Below, one piece after another: positions 1 through 5,806 of a stretch of 5,806 nucleotides of DNA. Made by a program: the position numbers and the translations under genes. The stretch is from Elusimicrobiota bacterium (GTDB lineage: Bacteria; Elusimicrobiota; Elusimicrobia; UBA1565; UBA9628). The DNA is taken from positions 1 through 5,806 of the forward strand of contig JAGWMT010000208.1 of assembly GCA_028871595.1 (NCBI GenBank), read 5' to 3'. Numbering within the stretch: position 1 is the first letter of the stretch; the number at the start of each line of letters is the position of its first letter. The notes beneath the pieces are model-generated. The model worked only from the letters and a program-made list of their open reading frames with translations, was not told the origin of the DNA and did not search any database.

Positions 1-792
1 TTCCGGATCGCCGACCTCGGGGCTGCGGCGCATGTCGCCGCTCACGGCCAACAGCCAATAGGTCCTCCCGCGGGTTTTCATGGCGCGCTCGGCCAAGGCC
101 AGGAACTTGGGCGGATCATAGCGCCCCTCGCGGTCCAAAAACTTGGTCAAGACGCCGATGTTCTCGTCGCGGAGCATCTGCGCCCCGGCGTCGGCCACGA
201 AGCCGGGCTCGTCGCCGTCGCGCAGCCGCGCCAGGGCGCGCAGGCGGTACAGCCAGCCCTCGCGAGGGGCGCGGCGAATGGCGGCGTCCAGCAGGGCCGC
301 GGCGGCCTTCGCGCGCCGGGCGCGGGCCGCGCAGGCATGCAGACCGACCAAGGCCAGGACGGCGGCCGGGCCGTCCAAGGCCTTCTCCAAATCCCTCCGC
401 GCGGCGGCGGCGTCGCGCCGCAGCAGGCGCAGTCCGCGCCACGCGCGCCACGCCGCGCGCTCGGGCTCAAGCGCGATCGCCTTCGCGATCCCTTCGTCGG
501 ACCGCCCCAGGGCCAGGCGCAGTTCCCAGCGCCCGGCCCACGCCTCGGGGTCGCGGGAGCCCGCCTTCAGGGCGCAATCGAACTCCCGTCCGGCGTCCTC
601 GAATCTTCCGGCGAGCCTCAGCAGGCGCGCGCGCCGCGCGCCGGCGGCGGACGCCGCCTCGGAGAGCAGGGCTTCGGCGTTCAGAACGGCGTGACGCTCG
701 ACGCCGTAGCGCGACGAGCGGCCGGGCGACGCGACGGCGCCCAGCCCGCCGAACAATCCCTCGCGGAACGAATCCTCGACGCAGATCGCCAC
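1..792 (-). CDS. TPR protein, N-terminal 264 residues (runs off left edge)
   Basis: Reading forward triplets from position 1 as minus-strand codons gives an uninterrupted frame of 264 codons to GTG at 792-790, so the gene continues beyond the window. The start is set by an upstream in-frame stop (813-811) and a GGAG site 5 bases before GTG. Residues 1-50 (VAICVEDSFREGLFGGLG...) are non-repetitive. From about residue 52 come TPR-like units: 'LLRLAGRFEDAGREFDCALKAG', 'DPEAWAGRWELRLALGR', 'EPERAAWRAWRGLRLLRR' with the Trp pair before Gly, then an Ala/Leu-rich pair of helices. Residues 176-262 align without gaps to residues 112-198 of the 831-residue protein, sharing 'EGW', 'GD..GF', 'RDE..GV', 'W.LA' and 'D.+R.PE..D'. 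No signal peptide or membrane segment is seen. Third-position GC is about 93% in a 40-codon sample. Function is unknown; it is probably a paralogue of the long TPR protein and works with the adjacent glycosyltransferase. Confidence 0.85.
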   Translation of the reverse strand, partial: MAICVEDSFREGLFGGLGAVASPGRSSRYGVERHAVLNAEALLSEAASAAGARRARLLRLAGRFEDAGREFDCALKAGSRDPEAWAGRWELRLALGRSDEGIAKAIALEPERAAWRAWRGLRLLRRDAAAARRDLEKALDGPAAVLALVGLHACAARARRAKAAAALLDAAIRRAPREGWLYRLRALARLRDGDEPGFVADAGAQMLRDENIGVLTKFLDREGRYDPPKFLALAERAMKTRGRTYWLLAVSGDMRRSPEVGDPE

Positions 793-797
793 AATGT

Positions 798-801
798 CTC
801 C
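798..801 (-). promoter_or_regulatory. Ribosome binding site deciding the GTG start at 792
   Basis: The minus strand reads GGAG here, 5 bases before GTG at 792-790. The reading frame has a stop (TAA, 813-811) just upstream, and the only other codon that could initiate is a rare ATT at 795-793. The site therefore fixes the start of the leftmost gene. It lies in the 28-base gap after the glycosyltransferase stop. Confidence 0.6.
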
Positions 802-820
802 GGGACGATATTAACACTTC

Positions 821-2992
821 TCAACGAAGCCCCGAACGGCGATCCGCGCGCTGAAGCAGGTTCCACCATGCCGCACAGACGGAGCCGTCCGGAGAACCAC
901 AGCGCCCGGAAAGCGCGGCGGCCGCTTCAGAGGGGCGTCCGCTTTCCAACTGCAGTTCGGCATAGGTCACGCGCGCTTCCGACAGAGCGGGGTGAAGGGC
1001 GCACAATATCTTCAGGTCGGAAATCGCAGCCTCACGGCGCCCGGACAGGGCTTTCGCGACGTCCAGGTCTAGACGCAGGAACGCGTCGGACGGCCGCATC
1101 CGGCTCTCGACTTCCAGGATCGACGCGGCGCGAGCGGGAAGGCCCATATCCTGGAACGCGATGGCGACGCGGCGACGCCCCTCAACGGAACGCTGCCGGG
1201 AAAAAACGGTTTCAAGGAGTTCACGAGCGTGCGTTTTTCTGCCGGCGGCGAATAGCGCGTACGCCGGCAGGACGTCCGCGTCTTCTCGAGAACGGCTCGC
1301 CGGCACGGACGCGTGGACGGCCGCCAGATCCTCGCGCAAGGACCGCGCGTCACGTGACGCGGAACGGAATATTTCCACCAAGGGGCGATTGGCCGCGTCT
1401 AAGAATACCGCCGCGCGCTCGTGGGGGATCCTTTCATTCAATTCGACAAGCGCCGCAGATTCGCCCTGCCATCCGCCGTAATCCATGACCGGGCTGGTCC
1501 AAAGCAGGTCTCCCGCCGCCATTTGGGGCGCGGCGGTCTGGAGATGAGACAGGAACTCGGGATCCGCATCGCTGCAAACGGCCCGGCCCGCGGAGTACAC
1601 CGCCACCGGAGCGGCGAGGGCGTATCCGCAGAGCACGACGGTTCCGGGGCGCGACGCCTCGCGCGCGCCTATCCACGCGGCGGCGTCGCGAACGGCCTCC
1701 GCGAACATTCTGCCGCCCCGATCGCGAATCGTTTCATTCCGGAAGGCGTTCAACGCTCCCAGGTCGAACGCGGCGGGAAGCAGACACAGCGCCACGACGG
1801 AGATCCGGACGCTGCGCGAACGCCGGGAAACTGGAAGCCCGCGCAATATGGCGATCAGGGCAAATTGCGGAAACGGCCATAGGAGCATCAGGTGATGCCA
1901 TTTGACGGGCACGGGACTCAATAAAGCGAATCCGAAGATCGCCGTGCTCAGACCCAGCCACCGCCCCGCCTCGGTGAGTCCTTCGCGGCTTCCGGGGCCT
2001 CGCCTCCAAACCAGGAACGCGCTCGCACCGAGGAAGGTCGAGACCAAAAGCGCCGGCGCCAACGCCGGCGACATCGGCTCCCCTGCGACCATCGTGAGAC
2101 TGCCCCGGCCCGTCAACGCGGCGGCGAGGAGGCCCAGGCGCATCCCCAACCAATAAACGATCCTTCCGAAATGAGCTGCCAGCGTCCAGCCCTGGTTCCC
2201 CGGATCGCGGAAGGTGATGAAGGGATTCACGGCGTTGTAGATCAGCCACGGCGCGGCGCCGATAAGAGCGCCCGCGAATATCTGCGCTCCGGCTTCGGCT
2301 CGTTTTCCGCGCGGCAGAAGCCACGCGGCCGCCGGAGCGGCCAGCAGAAGCCAGAGTGAATGAGATTTATCCCATACGCACATTCCCAAGGCGACGCCGG
2401 CGGCCAGACGCCGCGGCCACGCGCGCGGGCTCTCTTCGGAGGACGCCAAAAGCCAAAGCGCCAAGGACTTCAACGCCAAGGAGACCGCGACCGGGCCCGT
2501 GTCGTATACGACGGCCGTCACGAAGGCCGGATCGGCGACGACCAGCAACGCGAACGCCGCTCCCCATGCCGCGCCGAAGCGCCGCGCCGCGAACAATACA
2601 AGGAACAACAGCGCGGCGGCGCCTGTCAGCAAAGTCGTTGCCCGCAGGACGAACGGAGAGATTCCGAAGAAGAAGAACGAACCCGCCAGGATGAAGGCTT
2701 TCAAGGAGCCTTGATAACTGTCCTTCATCCATAAACTACGCGGGCCCCAGTCCCAAATATTGGAAAACGAATTCGGGATCGTGAGCCAATTCACCGCCAT
2801 CTGTCCGTGCACCGCCTCGTCGGTCCATAGGCCCGGATGAGGAATCAGCGCCGTGCCGGATGACACGAAGGAGAATAAGGCGAATGCGGCGGCAGCCCTG
2901 CGCCGCACGGCCTCGCCGAGACGTGACGGATACCCCGCCGCAAGCGCGGCCAAAGGAAGAGCGAATACTCCTCCCAAAGCCAGTTTCAACAT
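821..2992 (-). CDS. GT39/PMT_2-type membrane glycosyltransferase with C-terminal TPR extension
   Basis: The 723-residue product has about 12-14 hydrophobic segments between residues 5 and 412, the layout of GT-C glycosyltransferases that use polyprenyl-phosphate sugars on the outer face of the membrane. Family hallmarks: the acidic pair D58-E59 in 'GLWTDEAVHG' in the first large external loop; 'YQGSLKAFILAG' at about 93-104 before 'FFFFGISPFVLR'; a second acidic site near D154/D164; and 'WDKSHSLWLL' at 207-216. Residues 413-560 form a soluble, non-repetitive domain, expected outside the membrane by analogy with ArnT/PMT-like enzymes. Residues ~572-715 look like TPR units, with Pro at 634, 668 and 701 (spacing 34 and 33). 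The ATG at 2992 is the only start, because an in-frame stop (3032-3034) precedes it with no other start codon between. Donor and acceptor are unknown; lipid A, protein or cell-surface polymer are all possible. Base composition is lower in GC than the flanking TPR genes. Confidence 0.9.
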   Translation of the reverse strand: MLKLALGGVFALPLAALAAGYPSRLGEAVRRRAAAAFALFSFVSSGTALIPHPGLWTDEAVHGQMAVNWLTIPNSFSNIWDWGPRSLWMKDSYQGSLKAFILAGSFFFFGISPFVLRATTLLTGAAALLFLVLFAARRFGAAWGAAFALLVVADPAFVTAVVYDTGPVAVSLALKSLALWLLASSEESPRAWPRRLAAGVALGMCVWDKSHSLWLLLAAPAAAWLLPRGKRAEAGAQIFAGALIGAAPWLIYNAVNPFITFRDPGNQGWTLAAHFGRIVYWLGMRLGLLAAALTGRGSLTMVAGEPMSPALAPALLVSTFLGASAFLVWRRGPGSREGLTEAGRWLGLSTAIFGFALLSPVPVKWHHLMLLWPFPQFALIAILRGLPVSRRSRSVRISVVALCLLPAAFDLGALNAFRNETIRDRGGRMFAEAVRDAAAWIGAREASRPGTVVLCGYALAAPVAVYSAGRAVCSDADPEFLSHLQTAAPQMAAGDLLWTSPVMDYGGWQGESAALVELNERIPHERAAVFLDAANRPLVEIFRSASRDARSLREDLAAVHASVPASRSREDADVLPAYALFAAGRKTHARELLETVFSRQRSVEGRRRVAIAFQDMGLPARAASILEVESRMRPSDAFLRLDLDVAKALSGRREAAISDLKILCALHPALSEARVTYAELQLESGRPSEAAAALSGRCGSPDGSVCAAWWNLLQRADRRSGLR

Positions 2993-3031
2993 CGAACGGC
3001 ATCCCGATGGAAGTCGAGCATCGCGCGCGAT
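2993..3031. other. 39-base intergenic gap with a 12-base palindrome
   Basis: This short gap separates the stop of the 831-residue gene from the ATG of the glycosyltransferase. It holds a perfect palindrome ATCGCGCGCGAT at 3020-3031, directly after the stop codon. There is no loop and no T-run, so it is not a recognisable terminator; in this GC-rich context it may be chance. A weak Shine-Dalgarno-like GGGA (minus strand, 3005-3002) sits 9 bases before the ATG. No promoter elements are evident. Confidence 0.4.
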
Positions 3032-5527
3032 TTACGTCAACAATCCCGGCGCCAACCCCCGCGCCCTCTCCCGGTCCGCCTCCGCCCCCGTCTCGTCTCC
3101 CGCCGCGGCGCGCGCCGTTCCCCGCCACGCATACGCCCACGCCCGCCCCGGATCGGACGCCACCGCGGGAGGCTCCGCCCCCAGCATATCGTAGGCCGCC
3201 GACCCGCGCGGGTCCAGCCGCAAAGCCCGCGCCCACAGCTCCACCGCGCCGGCCGCGTCGCCCAGCTCGCGCTTGACCTCGGCCAGCACCGCCAAGGGCC
3301 ACGCCACCGACGGCGCCAAGGCCGCGGCCCGCTCCAGACAGCGCCGCGCCTCCCGCCGCCGTCCCAGGGCGCGCAAAATGTCCCCCTTCCACGCCCACGC
3401 CTTCGCGTCGCGCGGGTCCAGCGCGCAGGCGCGGGAGGAATACGTGAGCGCCTCGGCCGGCGCCCCCGCCTGTCGCGCCGCCTTAGCCCGCACCGTCCAC
3501 GCCCAGGAGCGCCGCGGCTCCAGTGAACACGCCTTCGCGGCCGCGGCCAAGGCCTGACTTTCCCGCCCCAGCGCGCGAAAGGCCTCGGATTTCAAGATCC
3601 ACCCGGAAACCGATCCCGGACGCCGCCCCACCGCCTTCGTCGCGTCGAACAAGGCTCCCGTGAAGTCGCCGGCGGCGCGGCGCGCCGCGCCGCGCGAAAG
3701 CAACGCCTCCACGGCACCAGGCGACAGCGCCACCAGCCGATCGTGATCGGCCACGGCGTCGTCGTAGCGCCCCAAACAGCGGAAGGCCTCCGCGCGGACG
3801 GCCAACGCGTCGCCGCGGCGCGGAGCGAGCCGCAGGAGTTCGCCGCACAGGAAGACGGCCCGCTCGTGGTCCCCGGATTTCGTCCGCTCCTCCGCCTGCC
3901 GGATCAACTCCTTTATAATTGGTTCGGCCGCGCGCATGTTCCGCGCTCCCAGCAAGGCGCGAATCTCCCCCAAACGCGACCCCACGTCCCCCCGGTCCAA
4001 GCCCGCGGCCTGGCGGAAGGCGTAACGGGCGTCGTTCCAGCGCTTGAGCGCCAGCGCCGCCTCGCCGCGCCGGCCGTGGATCCACGCCGCGCGCGGCTCC
4101 CGCGCGGCGGCGGCGGCGAGGTCCGCGTAAGCCCCGCGCGGGTCGCCCGCGCCCAAGCGCGCGATGCCGCGCCGCGCCAGCAGTTCGCCTCGCTCCGGAT
4201 CGGCGGCCAACGCCGCGTCGAACTCGCGCACGGCCGCGCGGGCGCGTCCCAGCAGTTGGAACGCCTCGCCCAAGGAGCCGCGCGCCCAGGAGAGGTTTGA
4301 ATCCAGGCGCACCGCGCGCGTCAGGAACGCCGCCGCGCCCGCCGCGTCGCCGGAGCGCAGAAGCGTCTCCCCGCGCCAGGCCAGCGCCCGCGCGTCGCGC
4401 GGGTGGCGCGTCAGGCGCGCATCCAGTTCCGCCAGCGCCGGACCGGGATCGTCCGACGGCGGACACCAGGCGCTTTTCGGATCCAGCCGGCGCGCGATTT
4501 CCAAGTCGTCGAGCGCCTCGCCGGGGCGGCCCAAGGCGCGCAGGACCAGGTGGCGTTCCACGAAGGTCCACGCGTAAGATGGATCCAGCTCCGCCGACTT
4601 CGTTAGGTCGGTCAGCGCCTCGTCCAGGCGTCCCAGACCCCGGCGCGCGCCGCCGCGCCAGGCGTAGGCGAACTCATAATTCGGGTCCAGGCGCAGAGCG
4701 GCGTCCAGTTCCTTGGCCGATTCGACATACCGGCCGAAGCGGCGCAGGACTTCCCCCTTCCAGGCCCGGATCCAGCCGCAGTCGGGACGAAGCCCCGCCG
4801 CCCGGATCACCGCCTCCAGCGCCCCGGCGGCGTCTCCGCCGGTGATCCGCGCGCGGGAAAGATAGGCGTGGAGCCACGCTTCCTTCGGGGCCAGGCGCGC
4901 GGCGGCCTCGAAATCGGCCAAGGCGCCGGGGAAGTCGTTGATCTCCGGGAAACGCTTGAGGTCGGCGCGCAAGGCCAGGGCCCAGGCGGCTTTCGGATGG
5001 GCGCGGAGATATTTCGTCGCCCCCGCGATGGCGTTCGGGACGGAGTCCTTGCGGGGATCCACCACGGCGGAGCGGAAGACGCCGGCGCCTTCATCACGAT
5101 AATGGGCGGCGGTGGCGTCGCGCAAAAAACCGTTCAGGTCTCCCGAACGGCGCTTGGCGTCGGCGCGGGCGAGAAGAATCCAGCCTTCTTTGGGTGCAAG
5201 ACGAACGGCGCGGGCATACCAACGGATGGCGTCCTTCGGCCGCATTAAATCCTCGCATGCCAGGGCGGCGACGACGGCGACGAACGGATCGTCGGGATTC
5301 AAACGAACGGAAGAGAGGCTCTCGGTCAGCGCCATTTTCGCCGCGGCAACGGATTTACTTGATCTCGCGACGCGTGTAATGCCGTTGGGCGCCAACGCGT
5401 ATTCGGAGCGCGGTCGCGACGTTAATAACTCCAACGCACGACGTACTCCATTGGACACCGATTTATTTCCGAATGTCCGAGACCGACCGGTGCTGATCAA
5501 TCGGCTCAGGGCCTCATGCGGCTCCAT
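3032..5527 (-). CDS. Long tetratricopeptide repeat (TPR) protein, 831 aa
   Basis: No signal peptide or membrane segment is visible, so a soluble, probably cytoplasmic scaffold is inferred. Residues 1-75 are non-repetitive and less Ala-rich. From about residue 78 the rest is TPR. The Pro (or equivalent) closing helix B falls at 178, 214, 248, 282, 316, 350, 376, 410, 444, 478, 512, 569, 603, 637, 671, 705, 739, 773, 793 and 827, mostly exactly 34 apart, giving roughly 20 units. Short steps at 350-376 and 773-793 mark damaged repeats. A charged stretch at about 513-568 splits the array into two halves. Many helix A segments carry Trp at repeat positions 2 and/or 6 (e.g. W252, W256, W290, W713, W797, W801), with Gly at 8 and 'LGR' near 14-16. 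Residues 112-198 match the protein encoded at 792-1. The ATG follows the previous stop by 2 bases and has a GAGGG site. The TPR call is firm; the binding partner is unknown. Confidence 0.93.
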   Translation of the reverse strand: MEPHEALSRLISTGRSRTFGNKSVSNGVRRALELLTSRPRSEYALAPNGITRVARSSKSVAAAKMALTESLSSVRLNPDDPFVAVVAALACEDLMRPKDAIRWYARAVRLAPKEGWILLARADAKRRSGDLNGFLRDATAAHYRDEGAGVFRSAVVDPRKDSVPNAIAGATKYLRAHPKAAWALALRADLKRFPEINDFPGALADFEAAARLAPKEAWLHAYLSRARITGGDAAGALEAVIRAAGLRPDCGWIRAWKGEVLRRFGRYVESAKELDAALRLDPNYEFAYAWRGGARRGLGRLDEALTDLTKSAELDPSYAWTFVERHLVLRALGRPGEALDDLEIARRLDPKSAWCPPSDDPGPALAELDARLTRHPRDARALAWRGETLLRSGDAAGAAAFLTRAVRLDSNLSWARGSLGEAFQLLGRARAAVREFDAALAADPERGELLARRGIARLGAGDPRGAYADLAAAAAREPRAAWIHGRRGEAALALKRWNDARYAFRQAAGLDRGDVGSRLGEIRALLGARNMRAAEPIIKELIRQAEERTKSGDHERAVFLCGELLRLAPRRGDALAVRAEAFRCLGRYDDAVADHDRLVALSPGAVEALLSRGAARRAAGDFTGALFDATKAVGRRPGSVSGWILKSEAFRALGRESQALAAAAKACSLEPRRSWAWTVRAKAARQAGAPAEALTYSSRACALDPRDAKAWAWKGDILRALGRRREARRCLERAAALAPSVAWPLAVLAEVKRELGDAAGAVELWARALRLDPRGSAAYDMLGAEPPAVASDPGRAWAYAWRGTARAAAGDETGAEADRERARGLAPGLLT

Positions 5528-5529
5528 AC

Positions 5530-5806
5530 TTAGCCCTCATCCCGTTTGCCTGCGTTCTCGATGGCTAAAGCGGCCTGCAGGTCGGCCTTGGCGGAGGTCA
5601 TGTCGCCCAAGGACATGGCGGCCTTGGCCCGGATCACCAATGCCTCGGATTGGCGCGGATTCACCTTAAGGGCGGCGTCTGCGTCCTCGCGGGCGCCGCG
5701 CGCGTCGCCGGAGACCAGGCGGAGCTTGCCGCGCAGGAGACGGACGCGGTCCTCGATCATGGCGCGCTCCACGCCGGATTCGAACTCGTCTCTGAGCGCG
5801 TCCAAC
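5530..5806 (-). CDS. TPR protein, C-terminal part only (start outside window)
   Basis: This is the last 91 codons of a reading frame that enters from the right edge and ends at TAA (5532-5530). The first complete codon is TTG at 5805-5803, which is more likely an internal leucine than a start. The visible part holds about two tetratricopeptide units. One runs from roughly 'LLRGKLRLVSGDARGA' to 'DADAALKVNP', the next from 'EALVIRAKAAMSLGD' to 'LQAALAIE'; both have the small/Gly residue of helix A, the Ala of helix B and the NP turn. A short charged tail (NAGKRDEG) follows. TPRs mediate protein-protein contacts; what lies upstream in this protein cannot be seen, so no function is offered. The stop is only 2 bases before the next gene's ATG, so the two are probably translationally coupled. 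An internal ATG at 5760-5758 exists, but nothing suggests it is a true start. Confidence 0.8.
   Translation of the reverse strand, partial: LDALRDEFESGVERAMIEDRVRLLRGKLRLVSGDARGAREDADAALKVNPRQSEALVIRAKAAMSLGDMTSAKADLQAALAIENAGKRDEG
5534..5538 (-). promoter_or_regulatory. Ribosome binding site of the 831-residue TPR gene
   Basis: The minus strand reads GAGGG here, 6 bases before the ATG at 5527-5525. It lies inside the last codons of the upstream gene (GAT GAG GGC TAA). A ribosome finishing the upstream frame would therefore sit on the start site of the next, which supports both the chosen start and coupling. Confidence 0.6.

Noticed and set aside
467..817. Minus-strand frame of 116 codons just after the glycosyltransferase stop.
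   Set aside because: The product is almost all Arg and Gly. The neighbouring frame from GTG 792 has a Shine-Dalgarno site, longer coding span and clear similarity to the long TPR protein.
337..1488. Plus-strand open frame of 383 codons.
   Set aside because: It runs antisense across two minus-strand genes that have clear protein families. The product is Arg/Pro/Gly-rich with no domain, as expected for shadow frames in very GC-rich DNA.
3020..3031. Perfect palindrome ATCGCGCGCGAT after the TPR stop, considered as terminator or operator.
   Set aside because: It has no loop, no T-run and no second copy in the other gaps. Alternating CG runs are common by chance at this base composition.
2736..3398. 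Minus-strand frame of 220 codons bridging the TPR gene end and the glycosyltransferase start.
   Set aside because: It overlaps two well-supported genes in another frame, and its product is low-complexity Gly/Arg sequence.
3483..4571. Minus-strand frame of 362 codons inside the long TPR gene.
   Set aside because: It is a shifted frame of the TPR gene with low-complexity Gly/Arg content and no recognisable fold; the TPR frame shows 34-residue periodicity across the same DNA.
3200..4600. Recurring short DNA strings such as 'cgcgggtccag' and 'ggatccag', considered as DNA repeats.
   Set aside because: They coincide with the repeated TPR turn residues (Leu-Asp-Pro and neighbours), so they reflect the protein repeat, not an independent DNA element.

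Overview
The window is very GC-rich bacterial DNA. Hand counts of 180-base samples give about 79-81% GC in the two large TPR genes and about 65% in the glycosyltransferase gene. It is packed with four genes, all on the minus strand and separated by only 2, 39 and 28 bases, which looks like one operon read from position 5806 towards position 1. There is no RNA gene, mobile element, CRISPR array, promoter or terminator that I can support. The organism cannot be named from sequence alone. Long, tryptophan-rich, Ala/Arg-rich TPR arrays in a high-GC genome remind me of uncultured Elusimicrobiota, but that is recollection and a weak guess.

Layout in order of transcription. (1) 5806-5530: the C-terminal 91 residues of a TPR protein whose start lies outside the window. 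(2) 5527-3032: an 831-residue soluble protein made almost entirely of tetratricopeptide repeats with a strict 34-residue period. (3) 2992-821: a 723-residue polytopic membrane protein of the GT39/PMT_2 (dolichyl-phosphate-mannose-protein mannosyltransferase-like, GT-C fold) type, with a soluble C-terminal extension that ends in TPR-like repeats. (4) 792-1: the first 264 residues of another TPR protein, with a GTG start and a good Shine-Dalgarno sequence, running off the left edge.

All four products carry TPR-type helices, and one is a membrane glycosyltransferase. The simplest inference is that a GT-C enzyme transfers a sugar from a polyprenyl-phosphate donor on the outer face of the membrane, while the TPR proteins act as scaffolds or protein-binding partners. 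No substrate can be deduced. The most notable observation is that proteins 2 and 4, on either side of the glycosyltransferase, share an 87-residue block that aligns without gaps at about 36% identity (31 of 87, counted by hand). They therefore look like divergent paralogues rather than two unrelated TPR proteins. Base composition also breaks: the first ~100 codons of the 831-residue gene and the whole glycosyltransferase gene are clearly less GC-rich than the TPR cores.
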